In this document: piece by piece, positions 1-11,700 of the stretch
Layout of the letters: each line of letters starts with the position of its first letter
Numbering within the stretch: position 1 is the first letter of the stretch
Assembly (NCBI GenBank): GCA_016802295.1
Contig: JAESIW010000200.1
Coordinates: 3,036,701 to 3,100,700, forward strand
Direction: 5' to 3'
Source: Brachionus rotundiformis
Lineage: Eukaryota; Rotifera; Eurotatoria; Ploima; Brachionidae
DNA: 64,000 bases
Notes under the pieces: generated by a model
Database searches by the model: none
Told to the model about the DNA's origin: nothing
What the model saw: the letters and a program-made list of their open reading frames with translations, nothing else
Position numbers and translations under genes: made by a program

Positions 1-1
1 T

Positions 2-305
2 TACAGACCATTGGACAAGCAAACCGGTCTGGGATTGGACATTTTTTCTGATAGAGGCAAATGGATGCCTAGACCAGAATACACATTTCTGTCATGGTCA
101 TACATTTGTGAAGTTTTCTGTGCCATTTTTGCTCTGGTTTCAAGTAACAAATTCAATAGCTAAATTTTTAAATTTTATATTTTAAATTATATTTTTAAAA
201 TTAGGTGTGATTTTATATTTTGAAAGTCACTTCATCAGAAAGGCTAAAATTTTGTACGAAAAGCAGAGTTTACGCACATCAGTAAAATCAATGTCACAGA
301 TATGA
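2..305 (+). CDS. 3' end of a claudin/PMP22-like four-helix membrane protein (partial)
   Basis: The frame opens at the left edge and uses exons 2-143 and 205-305, joined across a 61-nt GT-AG intron (144-204), ending in TGA at 303-305. The visible 81 residues contain a short extracellular stretch (KWMPRPEYTFLSWSY) followed by one hydrophobic helix that continues across the splice junction (CAIFALVSSVILYF) and a basic cytoplasmic tail ending SVKSMSQI. The order P-x-P-E-Y-x-F-L-S-W-S-Y before the last helix resembles the loop-to-TM4 boundary of claudin/PMP22/EMP-type tetraspan proteins of invertebrates. That family match is inference from a short segment. The rest of the gene lies outside the window, and another four-helix family is possible. 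Confidence 0.55.
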
Positions 306-416
306 TCTGAAATTATTAATATTATTGTAAAATTTATTAGATCTGATTTAGAATTTAAATATTAAATTTTTTTTATTTACAATAAACTCTTATTATTAAA
401 ATTTTGTTTAAAAAAA

Positions 417-489
417 TGATCGCACCAAGGATTGAAAAGAGGACCTTCTGTGTGTTAGACAGATGTGATAACCACTACACCATGCGATC
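417..489 (-). tRNA. tRNA-Val(AAC)-like gene with a broken T arm (probable pseudogene)
   Basis: On the minus strand the 73-nt segment folds with a perfect 7-bp acceptor stem (GATCGCA/TGCGATC), discriminator A, a 3-bp D stem around TAGTGGTTAT, and a perfect 5-bp anticodon stem (TCTGT/ACAGA) with loop CTAACAC, so the anticodon is AAC. The T loop TTCAATC is recognisable, but the T stem (CTCTT versus CTTGG) forms at most two pairs and the B-box guanines are lost. A run of seven T follows the 3' end, as a Pol III terminator would. The intact acceptor with a ruined T arm suggests a decayed copy or a tRNA-derived repeat. Confidence 0.6.
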
Positions 490-552
490 ATGTTTACATT
501 CATATTAATTAAAAATTTTATGCATTAATTAAAATTTTTATTTGAGACAAAA

Positions 553-1312
553 TCAATCAACGTGAATTAATAAAAGATTGTTCTCTTCAAGGTCTACTGG
601 TTCTATCGTTAAATCAGACAGATTTTTATGAAAGCTTAATTCTCTATCAACATCACTTAGCTTTTCTCCCTTTTTCATTACATAAATAAAATAATGAAAC
701 GTATCTCCTATGGTAAAAAGCTCTATTGACCATTTAAATTTGTCATGTGCGTACATTCTCTTTCTGAAATGAGGCTGAGCAAAAGTAATTGAGATAAATA
801 CGCCTCCATTTTTTAAAATTTTTGATACTTGTTCCAAGATATTTTCAATTTTGAGTGAATTTTCCAGACTGATATTCCATGGGTCTTTTTCATCAACTAA
901 TAAAGCATCTAATGTCCCTTTTTCAATAACGCAATCAAAAGATTCGTCATCAAATGCAAGATTATTGATGTCCATCACCAACCAACTCATCTTATCAAAA
1001 GTGCGATATTTGTTTATCATAGCTTCAATAAGTATGGGAGAATAGTCGGTGTTAACAATATTGGTAAAATTATCCAAATAAAGCTCTTCGCTCATTTTGC
1101 TATTTCCGCATCCTTAACATGCTTTTAAATTGACAAAATGATAAAGAAAGTTTTCTTTTGATACCCAAAGTTAAAATTCTATCACTTGGACAAATTAATG
1201 AATGAATAACATTTTTAAATTTGCTATAGTCACCAAACCATTCATAATGGTCTTCTTCTTTGTATCTCTCATTCCAATAATCTAATGATTTGTATTTTGA
1301 GTTATTTTCCAT
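553..1312 (-). CDS. eef1akmt4: EEF1A lysine methyltransferase 4-like protein
   Basis: Two exons, 1312-1165 and 1112-553, flank a 52-nt intron and give 235 aa. This is a seven-beta-strand SAM-dependent methyltransferase. The N-terminus has the family opening (YWNERYKEEDHYEWFGDY), motif I is rebuilt across the splice site (ILTLGCGNS, about residues 46-54), and the acidic post-I and substrate region reads FDCVIEKGTLDALL. Later segments PWNIS, FISITFAQPHFR and FHYFIYVMKKGEKLS follow the order of the EEF1AKMT4 (ECE2-associated) family, which trimethylates a lysine of elongation factor 1A. Length is close to the vertebrate enzyme. Without the splice the protein would lose motif I, which supports the intron call. 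A different METTL13-like substrate cannot be excluded. Confidence 0.83.
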
Positions 1313-2741
1313 TTTAAAAATAATAATAATTAGATAATTTAAATTAAACTATTTAAATAATTAATGTGAAAAAAAAAAATAGAAGCCGATTTTTTGTCTT
1401 AAAATAAAGATTATTTTTTCAATTTCAACTAGAATCGTTTACCAAATTTTATTTGGACAAAAGCGAGCAAATTGAAATAAATTAATTTTACTTTCATTTT
1501 AAATTTTAAAAATTAATTTTATATTTTTCAAAGAAAATAAAAATACTAAATTAGTTTAATTAGCTAGATTGGTTATTATGATTTACAAAAGCGTATAAAC
1601 AGGATGTTATTTTGGAAAAAAAAATTCTTTTTTTTAAAAAAAAACTTCGGAAGCCTTAAGTTAAGACTTTTCTCAATTGAGAAAGAAGTCGCTTGGTTTG
1701 TGGTTGAGTGACATAAGAGCAATTCAACACCTTTTCCTTAATTATTGCCAGTATTTGTATTGAGCTATAGATTTTAGTTTTTCTTTCAAAAACTTCATCA
1801 TTTTTCTCTATCTCTCGTCTCTTAACTACCTAATTTTTTTATTTTAATTTTACCCTCCTATTCAAAAACCCAGTTACTATGTTTAGCAAAATCACATTTT
1901 TGAATCCTTTAGCATAACGAAGATTTTTGCTTCAATACAACCATTGTAAAATTGGAAAATATTCTATATATTTATTTGTGTAATATATTTGTATTATCAA
2001 ATTGAGACTAGGTGTAGTGGAAGTTCAATCAAGCAATAGTTTTTAAATCAAAAAAAGACAATTAATAAATAGAATATTATTTAATAACTGTTAATATATA
2101 CTATTCATGTTATTGTTTGCACATAATCTGTTTCCAGACTTTGATTTTCCATGCTTATATCTGATAATAAATTTTGTCTGAAACAAAATTAGGATAACAC
2201 TGGTAATTTTTCCAAAAAAATGTTACAATGAGAAGACAATTAATATTATTAAACTAGCTTAAATAGCTCCTTTAAATACAAAGCTAAAAATTCAATAGCA
2301 AAATTTATTTCTAAATATTTTAAGAAAAAAGAGTTTTTAATTTTTTCATAGTTATTTTTGAATTGAATCAGGGTTTATTGTTTTTACCATCAGTTTAATT
2401 GTTTAAGTTACAGTTGTCTTGAACATAAAAAATAAAAATATTTTCTGATAGCTGTTTAATTCATCTTTAAAATGCCAAAACGAGCATTTTTTAAAAAATT
2501 TTAAGAAATACGTCTAGATATAATATTTATTTAAAAAACAAATCAAAAACTTAAGTGTTAATTTTTATTATGAAATTTTAATAGAAAACTGTAAATTTTT
2601 ATATCTACAATTTAAATAAAATAATAAATCAACAATAAATGAATTTTTATCATTTAATAGATAAAATAAATGATACATTTACATATTTTAATATTATGTG
2701 GTACAATGATACTACTGAACTGAGGAAAAAAATTTTCAGAC
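1313..2741. other. AT-rich spacer between two 5'/3' gene ends
   Basis: No coding frame with recognisable domains on either strand. It holds the 57-bp repeat at 1649-1705, listed separately, and otherwise A/T-rich sequence. The upstream region of the methyltransferase gene and the 3' side of DET1 lie here. Confidence 0.6.
1649..1705 (+). repeat. Short copy of a dispersed repeat shared with 26313-26369
   Basis: This 57-bp segment is GC-richer than its surroundings and matches the reverse complement of 26313-26369 at 52-53 of 57 positions. Both copies include the self-complementary core CTCAATTGAG and the block CGCTTGGTTTGTGGTT. The copy here is only the core; the 26-kb copy sits in a much longer GC-rich island. 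Confidence 0.75.
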
Positions 2742-4745
2742 TCAAATTAAATTATTTTTGCTATATACATGAAAGTTAACATTATATTCTGTGGTTGCTC
2801 TCTGAACTGAGACACAAAATGGTTCACGAGGATGCCAAATGAACGCCACTAATCGCTTAAAAGAAAGATGACTTTGAGGATTTCCTTGATTGTTTTGTAA
2901 GCCCGGATACAACCGAAAACATGACCTACCGGTCTCGCGCATATTAAATTTTATCACTTGGTCACCAATCGGCTTTGGCCGCTCTAGATTTGAGATCAAC
3001 TTCTCATCATAACTGAATAGATTATGATCTAAATAGGGCGTAGTGGTAAATGACTGCGAACTAATTGGCAACTGGGATAACAAAGATTTGGTCATTTCAC
3101 TAGTCGTGTTGGTTTTAAGTATCATTTTTATGTGCCTTGTAAGCAATTGATTCGCATATAAATTATTCGATGGTAATGTATGAAAATTAAATGTGCTTCC
3201 ATAAGGTTCTTGTTCATTGTGAGTGCTGAATCCATCCAATGTGGACAAAGAAAAATAGTCTTGTAAATTTTCGTATATTTTGAGCATTTCCGAAGAGGTG
3301 TTTTTAAGTATGTTTAAAATGGTTGCTGTCTTGGTATCATAGAGAACAAAAAAAAACGGCACCGCACTCTCATTTAGAATTACTGGTATATTGGTAACTG
3401 TAGTAGTTGTTTGAGTCTCAGACGTTCCAGCTGAACTACTGGAATTTGAAGTTGGACTTTGAGCACTTTGAGCCATAGAAGTTGCGCTTGTTTGTGGATT
3501 CGATGATGAATTCAAATTGGAAACTCTATTTGTTATTACAATACTACTCTTTTGAGTTACCATATGGTCAATATTTCCATATTTAATCAACATATATCTA
3601 TCATCCAGCAATTGCATTTTGTACATTCGCAATTTTAATATATCATTAAAATTTAAATAAAATTGGCTAAGTGTATTTGTCTGGACGGCTTCTTTGTAAA
3701 AAAAAGATATGATTCTTTGCTTCATTCCGGTAAAGCTAGTTTCACAATATCCTTTGGTGCTTGGTATTGAGGCAAATTTTTGCCTTCGATTTGTTCGCAA
3801 ACTATCTGAGTATGGACTGGGGCGCGTTTTAAATGAGTGTTGACTGCTATTTGGCCTCAAGATGTATTCCAAATCATCCGAAAAACAAAATCTTCCAATT
3901 TGCTTGGCCAAGACAAACTTGTAAGATATATTTCGTTCGGCGTTAAGTGTTGGCATTATGTAATAAATGTGAATGGTTTGATTTTGTTGTGACAAAATAG
4001 CAAATATGTTTTTGTACAAACTCAAAGATTGGTTGTGTGTCAGATTAATTTTGTCCGCGGTAAATGTTATTTTATCACAAAGAGCAGCACAGTGAATGTC
4101 AACTAAATAGATGGTGTAATTTTCCATAGTATTGTAATGGATTGCTTCATTATTGGTGGCTATCTGGTCATAACTTGGCAAATTGTCTTCATTCACAAAC
4201 ACTGATGAGGCGACAATTAAATGAGAATTTTTGTAGAAGAGTGCACACTCTCTGTGAATAAGCTCATTGTTCTCGGTGAGTCTTAGATTGGCAGTTTCTT
4301 TGAAAAAAATGTCAAATGATTTTTGTCTAAATTGATCTGAGTCAATGTCGTTTAGATCAGTTTTATCTTTGGCAAATTTGGAATTTAATTTTTGAATTTC
4401 TTCTAGACCTGAGGAAGAGCCATTGAAAGAAAAAATCTGAATACCATTAAGGTGTTGATTAAAGGCAATTATGTAGCGGCCGTCTGGCGAAAATCGACGA
4501 AGAAAACAATTGGGCATTCGGACATTTAGAATAGTGTAATTTGGATATATTGATAGATAGGTCCTTTTTATAAGGTTAAATTTGGTTTTTTCATTTTTAT
4601 TTGAATGGTTGCTGAATGTGTTGGTAATGAACAGGGTGCATGAGTAGGTGCCTAGCTCTCGGCCGAATAGGTTATGGACCAAGTTAATTGGCGTTCGCTT
4701 TTTTAAATTGAGTTCTTTGAACAAATCGAATTCGTAGCTCATCAT
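2742..4745 (-). CDS. det1: DET1 homologue (CRL4-DET1-COP1 ubiquitin ligase substrate adaptor)
   Basis: A single uninterrupted frame of 667 aa. DET1 is the DDB1-binding component of the CUL4-DET1-COP1 ligase that targets transcription factors such as c-Jun/ETS in animals. The family order is preserved: PNYTILNVRMPNCFLRRFSPDGRY (here split as CFLRRFSPDGRYIIAF), LTHNQSLSLYKNIFAILS, the IGRFCFSDDLEYIL block, LRMYKMQLLDDRY, QLPISSQSF, SPYLD-like TPYLDHNLFSYDEK, and a C-terminus RLVAFIWHPREPFCVSVQR. Human DET1 is about 550 aa. The extra length is mostly a Ser/Thr/Gln-rich low-complexity insert near residues 400-455 and a longer N-terminus. The gene has no intron although most neighbours do. The start is the first of two adjacent ATGs. 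Confidence 0.95.
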   Translation of the reverse strand: MMSYEFDLFKELNLKKRTPINLVHNLFGRELGTYSCTLFITNTFSNHSNKNEKTKFNLIKRTYLSIYPNYTILNVRMPNCFLRRFSPDGRYIIAFNQHLNGIQIFSFNGSSSGLEEIQKLNSKFAKDKTDLNDIDSDQFRQKSFDIFFKETANLRLTENNELIHRECALFYKNSHLIVASSVFVNEDNLPSYDQIATNNEAIHYNTMENYTIYLVDIHCAALCDKITFTADKINLTHNQSLSLYKNIFAILSQQNQTIHIYYIMPTLNAERNISYKFVLAKQIGRFCFSDDLEYILRPNSSQHSFKTRPSPYSDSLRTNRRQKFASIPSTKGYCETSFTGMKQRIISFFYKEAVQTNTLSQFYLNFNDILKLRMYKMQLLDDRYMLIKYGNIDHMVTQKSSIVITNRVSNLNSSSNPQTSATSMAQSAQSPTSNSSSSAGTSETQTTTTVTNIPVILNESAVPFFFVLYDTKTATILNILKNTSSEMLKIYENLQDYFSLSTLDGFSTHNEQEPYGSTFNFHTLPSNNLYANQLLTRHIKMILKTNTTSEMTKSLLSQLPISSQSFTTTPYLDHNLFSYDEKLISNLERPKPIGDQVIKFNMRETGRSCFRLYPGLQNNQGNPQSHLSFKRLVAFIWHPREPFCVSVQRATTEYNVNFHVYSKNNLI

Positions 4746-5724
4746 CTATTGATCCAAAATTGACAATCTAAAACAACTTTTTTTCCCTAAAATACATATT
4801 AAAATTATTAACATTTTAATTTTATTATTTTAAAATTAAGTTAACAAAAATAATAAAAAAAATTTTATTCCGGGTCACAAAAAAAGTAATTAATAATAAA
4901 ATTAAAGAAAAAATCTTATATAAATTTATATTTTTAGATTAAACTAATTGTGAAATTTACAAAAAATTCAAAGGCTTGATAGAATTAAATTTTTCTTCCA
5001 GTCAAAAACTTAAAAATAAAGTCTAATTTTTTATCAATAATTATACTTTCAGAATTACTTAAAATAAAATTTTAGAAATTATTCCTTATATTTTAATTCA
5101 TCAATAAATATTATATTATTTTATTAAATGAAAGGAAAAAACTGAACAATTGTTAAGTTTAAATTAAATTTTGTAAGTAAAAATTAATATTTTTAAAATT
5201 CAAATCTAAGCCAAAAAACAAAACAATAGGTAAAAATCTCTAATTTTTATTTTAATTTAATTTTTAAAATTAAATGCATCTCTTTATTTTCTCTTATTAA
5301 GTGCACCACAAGGGCTTAATAAAAATTTCAATGAACAAAAAAATCAGTCTTTCTAAACCAAACTGATTTGTGAAAAATAAATATGCAAAAAACCAACAAG
5401 CAAATCTTTAAACTCAAATTAAAGCCGTGTATATACGAAAAATTAAGAAAAAATTTGCATGCATTCACCAAAATACTTGGTTCGAATTAAAAACGGCATG
5501 GTCGTGATAAAGTTTTTGAACAAAAATTAGAAAATTTTTATTTAACTATGCAAAATTTATCGCGGTAATGCATAAATAGGCAGTATTACCTGCAGTATCT
5601 AGTGACACTTTTTTGGACATTTTTTTCCTTTCTGAATCAATAAAATAATGCCTAAAAATTGTATTGATAAATTGATTTTGCATATTTAGATAAGCTTATT
5701 AAGCTACCTGGATATAAAATAACA
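4746..5724. other. Divergent intergenic region between DET1 and RPS20
   Basis: About 980 bp of AT-rich sequence between two divergently transcribed genes, so it should carry both promoters. No exon-like frame was seen. A GCATGC motif, rare in this composition, occurs at 5457-5462. Confidence 0.55.
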
Positions 5725-6189
5725 ATGGTAAATTAAACTTTTATTGAAAGCAAAGCGATTTTTGCTAAAAATTATTTTAAAGTCTTATCAAAAAGAGGGA
5801 AAGCAAGCCGAAGAGCAAACTTCAATTCACCGTATCAGAATTACATTGACAAGTGCCAATGTAAAAAGTCTTGAAAAAGTATGCTCAGATTTGATCGAGG
5901 GAGCTAAAAAGAAAGAACTTAAAGTCTTTGGTCCAGTGAGAATGCCAACCAAAGTATTGAGAATCACCACCCGTAAAACTCCGTGTGGTGAAGGTTCAAA
6001 AACTTGGGACAGATACCAAATGCGCATCCACAAACGTGTTATTGATTTAAGAAGTCCATCAGAAGTTGTTCGACAAATTGTAATTAATATTTTTCATTAA
6101 GTTTCAAACTATTTATTTTATTTTGTTTCAAGACTTCTATCAGTATTGAGCCAGGTGTGGAAGTCGAAGTGATCATCGCCGACAATTAA
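5725..6189 (+). CDS. rps20: Small ribosomal subunit protein uS10 (RPS20)
   Basis: Three exons: 5725-5727, 5783-6079 and 6133-6189, encoding 118 aa, matching the normal eukaryotic length of about 119. uS10 sits in the head of the 40S subunit near the mRNA entry region. Diagnostic blocks are present in order: IHRIRITLTS, NVKSLEKVC, GPVRMPTKVLRITTRKTPCG, GEGSKTWDRYQMRIHKRVIDL, PSEVVRQI and the acidic tail ISIEPGVEVEVIIADN, the last two being joined only by splicing. The first coding exon consists of the ATG alone, followed by a 55-nt intron. Frame phases are 0 at both junctions. A ribosomal-protein gene with an intron directly after the start codon is common in animals. Confidence 0.97.
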
Positions 6190-8760
6190 ATCAAGCATAA
6201 AAAATAAGAACAGAATTTTAAAGAGCTGATTTAATTTGATTTCCAAATGAATGCCGAAGAATCAGCGGCTTGTCCATTTTTTTAAATTTTAAGCTAAATT
6301 TATCTATAGTTTATGATTTAAATAAATCAAATTTTTCAGTTATCAATAAAATTCTGCTCATGAAATATTTTTTTAAGATTTATTGTCTCAGTTATTCGAT
6401 GTTAAAAAATATTATTTTTAAACAAATCTTTTTTTACCAACAAATTGGTACTGTTTTATATTATAATTTAAAAAAAATATTTTTTTCAAAAAATTAGGAA
6501 TTTCAATAAGAATTTTATTAATATTTGAAAATATTATTATAAAAGTTTAGGATATCTAATAATTTGAATTAATTTATTTTTCAGTAATAGACAAAAATCT
6601 ACAATTTGTGGTAATGATACAAAGTCTTGCTTGTATGGGAATATTTATTTGAGGCTGTGTTTCAAATTTTAATTGTAAATGAGTTACTTGTTTTTCTAAT
6701 CAGTAATTTAAATTAACGCATTAGCAATTAATTTTCCGTTTTTAATTTTTAAATTAGTCTAAAATCAAATCTATCGTAAATTTTAGTATCTAATAAAATC
6801 TATAATTATAAAATTATATCTTTTAAACCTCACAGATAGAACTTCATGTCTAAAATATTTTCTTAATAATGAATTTTACATGCAATACTATTTATATTTT
6901 AATTAATAAATATAATTAATCAATTAACTGAATAAATTTTTGTTAATTTAATGTTTTAAAATTTCATGTCTACGAAAGTGTGCTCATCAGAATTTAATTA
7001 ACTCTTAAGGAATATTGAACAATTAATGCATATTTCCGTGTTTTTATTTCTTAATTAAACAACTAATCACCTTATGACAATATTATATTTTATCTAAGTT
7101 TAAGCATGATTAATTCAGGGATAGAAAAAATTTTAAGTTATCTAAGAATGAAATGGAAAAAAATATTCTTTATTTGTTTAATATGTTAAATTATACTTAA
7201 CTTTATTTTATTTAAAAAAATTATAACATATTGATTCCTTAAAGGTTAGACATCAATTGTCTAATAGAGCATTTCTTTTTATAAAGAATATTTTAAAATG
7301 AATAAAAACTTATTGGGGAAACAAGAACCAAGTACTTTTATAATTAATCTTTATGTCTACGTTGCATAATCGGATCAAAATATATTTTTATCATAAATTT
7401 TATTAGCATCTTAGTGAGTGTCTTTGAGAGAAAAATTACGCAAAATAAAAGATAAATAAGATAAATTTTTTCAAATGCTTGTCAAGTTATTTATTTATTT
7501 TTTGTACGAAATATGTTTGACATTTTCAAATAATGCCAATTATACTTTTTTTTATTAAATAATTTATTTTTAAGTAATAAAAGTTATATCTTACTAATTA
7601 ATTAATATCAAATTGCCCTATGAGGTAAAAACGACTTTTTTCAATAATAATAATTTAGTAAATATATTGATTTATTAATGCTTTAAATGAAAATTTTAGC
7701 ATTCGAACTGAACTGATTTTGTTTCATTGTAAACAATCTATCATTTTTTGAATTTTTTAACATATATTTTAATCAAATTTACAGAAATTAACACACAATT
7801 TTGGCATTTTTTAATCTTTAGACTCTAGAAATTATTAACTTGTAAAATACTTACTAAAGTGAGAGACAAGTTTACTCACATTATCAATGATAACAATTTA
7901 ATCTAAAAATTTATTTCTTTTTTTTTATTACTAATATTTTACTTAACATTTTAATAAATGATTTTTTTGTGGAGTCATTTATTTATTTTCATTTTTATCT
8001 TAATTAAAAAAATACAAAAATTTGACTGCATATCGTTAAATTAAGGTAATTCTTAAGTGGATTGAATTATCAAAAGTAATCATAATTTACAAGGCACAAA
8101 GCAAAAACTTATCAAAAAAATATTTTCTTAATTTTAATTATTTAATGAATTGAAATCATGATAATATAAGCTTCTTTTGTTTACATATATTTTTTTAAAA
8201 GAAACGAATTTTGGTTACAATATGATCCATAGATAAAATTAAGAATGCGAATTTTATCATAATTTCTTCAAAAAAGCTTCTATTTAGTCTAAAAACAGAC
8301 TGAACATTTTATTTAAATTAAACTGATTTGGAATGCAAATTTGCATTTTTGCATGCAAATCGACGCGTTTCACTAAACTCTATATTTTTTAAAAATGAAT
8401 CTTCTTTGGTAAACAAGAAAAAAATTACCAAAATTCCAATTTAAATGTTTGCTAATAATGCATAATTGTATCTTAAATTATGACTTAACTTAGGACCAAA
8501 CCAACTACCTCCGCCGTTATATAGTTGCATGCAGAAAAAATTAAAATAATTTATTTTTTCCTAAATAGTTCTTTTTAAATATTTTCAATTATCTCAAGTT
8601 GCTTGAAATGTCTATTTTTTTAAGAGAAGAAAATTCATAGCAAAATTTGACACTTTTTAAATAATGATTTTGTTGCCAAAAAAAAATTTCTAGTCAACAA
8701 ATTCAAGTAATAAATTAAAGAGTAACCCAATTTTGTTCAACAGCTCTTTAGCTTGCTCAA
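6190..8760. other. AT-rich intergenic region upstream of the XK-related gene
   Basis: About 2.6 kb without a supportable gene; the longest frames are low-complexity and rich in F, I, K and N. The 3' part carries a cluster of octamer-type motifs (8333-8360) listed separately and a GCATGC at 8527-8532. Confidence 0.55.
8333..8360. promoter_or_regulatory. Cluster of three ATGCAAAT octamers, two forming a palindrome
   Basis: ATGCAAATTTGCAT at 8333-8346 is a perfect 14-bp palindrome containing one octamer on each strand, and a third ATGCAAAT lies at 8353-8360. ATGCAAAT is the classical binding site of POU/Oct factors. It lies about 400 bp upstream of the XK-related start codon. In AT-rich DNA single octamers occur by chance; three in 28 bp is less expected. 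Functional assignment is inference. Confidence 0.35.
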
Positions 8761-11700
8761 ATGATAAACAATGAGCCTAAAACTTGTACAAATAGTGAAG
8801 AAAAAGCGACTCAAAACCAAAGCTCGGATTCACCGAGCGTTCTACTTTCCGAATCGAAAAGCAGTATTAAATCAAATCTATGCCAGCCCTCAAATTTAGA
8901 AACTATACCCGAGATATCAGTGCTTAGCGAGGGCGATACCGAGTCTAAATCAAAAAAACCCAACACGTCTCGCCATTCTACGGTCATTTTTCGCAATCGA
9001 AATGACAGCATTCGCCAGCTAACTGATAAGGTCTTGTCCATTTCGAACGACATATTTCGTTCAATTGAAAATGCTCATGAATTAATAGACCTGAAGCATT
9101 CAAATTTTTCTGCGGCCACCCAAACCGCTGCAGCTCACGCGGCGCTTTCTCATCACAATCCTACTTACGACTATGGAAACCAATATGCATTAAACCACGA
9201 GAGTTTACCAAATGAGATGGAAGAGGTGCTCACAGAGGACAGAACTGGTTCCAGGTCGAGTAAAAATTTTCACTCGCAGTCAGAAACCAATTCGGAAAAG
9301 AGTCTCCAAATGCCTAGGCCTATTGATGAAATGAACATTGATGACACATGTACAGAAAGACGTGTTAATTATGAAAATAATTTTACCACTATTAAAAAAG
9401 ATAGATCGGATGAGATTGATTTTAGGACCAGAAGACGATTTATTTTTAAAAATGGTGCAAAAAAATCCATCCCAGACGACATTCATATATCAATATTAGA
9501 AGTTTTTATATACCTTTGGGGAGTAATTGCATTTTTTGCTGATTTAATAAGTGATATCATACTAAGTATAGATTATTTTCACAGTTCTAGATTTTGGCTA
9601 GCCATAATGACCCTAATGTTTGTAATAGTGCCTAATTTTACCCTGTCTTTGTTCAGTTTATCTTGGTATATCGACAAGTATGAGTCGGAAAGAAAACTAC
9701 AAGAGGAAAAGAAGAAACAATTGTCCAATTCGAACATTGTTGAGTCGCATTTACCAGACACAACTTGTGGTTCAATTACATTTTGGATCATGACTATTTT
9801 ATTTGTTGTTTTTCAACTAGATCTTGTCTGGAAGTACATCCAAGGATTTATCTATACCCTAAAAGGTACTCCATTTTTTTATGTTTTATTTGATTGTTTA
9901 ATTAAGTATGCTGATTGAAAAACATTTTCTATTATTTTGTTGCTTTTAATTGATAAAACCAGCTTTAAACAAAAATAAGCTATCAAAATAAAAAATTAAA
10001 TTGATAATATCAAATGAAATTTATTAATTATTTAAGATAGATATATTTATTTTTTAATTTAATAGTGAATTTTTCGGTATTAATTTGATTTATTAAGCTT
10101 ATGAAGTCTAAATTGTTTTTTCTATTCAAAAAAATTATATTAAAAATGGTATTGATATTGCTTAAAGTTAAATTTAAGCGAAATTTGCTAGTGAATGCTG
10201 TATTTCTGGCCAATAAAGAAGAAAGATTAAAAATAAAAAATTGGTTAAATTCTGTATAAATTGCTGACTGTTGCATAAAAATATTTAAATTAATGTTGGT
10301 ATGTAAAGATCAGGCCAAAATTCCAATTTAAAAAAAAAATCAAAATAGAAGAACTTTAAATTAAAAAAAATTAATGTTAATTAGAATTATTTTTTTGCTA
10401 TTTTTAAACTTAATTTTATGACTATTTCTCATAAAATATTTTTTCAATGTGATTTTAAGAAAGAAAATTCTATTTGAGCTATTTTAGTGAATTATGAATT
10501 AATCATATAATTATCAATTATTTCCCATTTCCTAGTGAATTTGCTTAATTAAAAAAATCACAAGGGGCAAATATTGCAGCATTTGTTTATTTTGATATTT
10601 TAGATGATTAATAGTATCCAATTTATCAAATTAAATATACAACAATTATTTATTAATGTTTTATTAATTTTTTATTGATAATTTTATAAGGATGGGCTTG
10701 TCGTTCGCTATTTCATAATTTAAAATGGGAAAAATATTATATCGAAAAACAGATAAAATGTGATACAGACATCGGTATGCTTCGTTTGATTGACGTCTTT
10801 TTGGACAGTGGTCCGCAAGTGCTGCTTCAACTTTATGTCATAACAACCCAGAATCTGAACGAAATAGGTAGTGCCAACATAGTGGTGTTTACCTTCAAAG
10901 ATTTTCAAACAACAAGCATAGAAATAAAACAATTGGTGAGCATATTGTCATCATTGTTCGCCATGGGCTTCGCATTAGCCGGGTATCATCGCTGTCTTCG
11001 CAACCAGCAATTTATCTTTAGTCTGGAAACAAACAAGCCTTTACCACGTCCAATGAGATGGATATCAACAATAATGCAATTTATCTGGTATGTCTTCCTG
11101 ATTGCTCCTCGAGTTCTTTCGATGGCCATCTTTGCCAGCACCTTTCGCTCATGGTTTTTTATGATCATTTTCATTCACTGGTTAATCATGTACTTTTGGA
11201 TCTTAAATTTAAAAACCAATTACTGTATCACTTCCGAAGAAGTTTATAGTGCTCGCGAACATATATTCGAAAAGTTCTATGACCTAATATGCTCATTTAT
11301 CTACATATTTGTCTATTTTAATCTCAAAGCCGGACCCACTCGATACAGATATTTGATATATTATTCAATTTTTTATTCGGAAAATATTCTTTTTTGTATT
11401 TGTTATTTTCTTTTTTCCAAGGAACAAAACTTTGCTTATAAATTAACTCTTTTGCTCATAGTGGTTATCGGATTTTGGATAGCCATTGCCTTCCAAATTG
11501 TTTACTATCTACATTGTCATCCGTCACACAACATTCAACTGTGTGTCAAAAAATCAGAAAAGTTTCATTTCGTCCACAAGGAAATACTCAAGCCGACTGA
11601 CTTCTATGACTTGACCGAGTCTGATTTGGAAGAGATAGAAAAGAAAGAAAAAATATTTGAACTTCATAACGCTGAAAGACCAACTGACTCGGCAAAAAGT

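Noticed and set aside
6270..6497. 75-aa frame after RPS20
   Set aside because: Low-complexity F/I/L/K/N sequence with no homology signal; reads as chance in AT-rich DNA.
10028..10276. 82-aa minus-strand frame inside the XKR intron
   Set aside because: Intronic, antisense, low-complexity; no splice or domain support.
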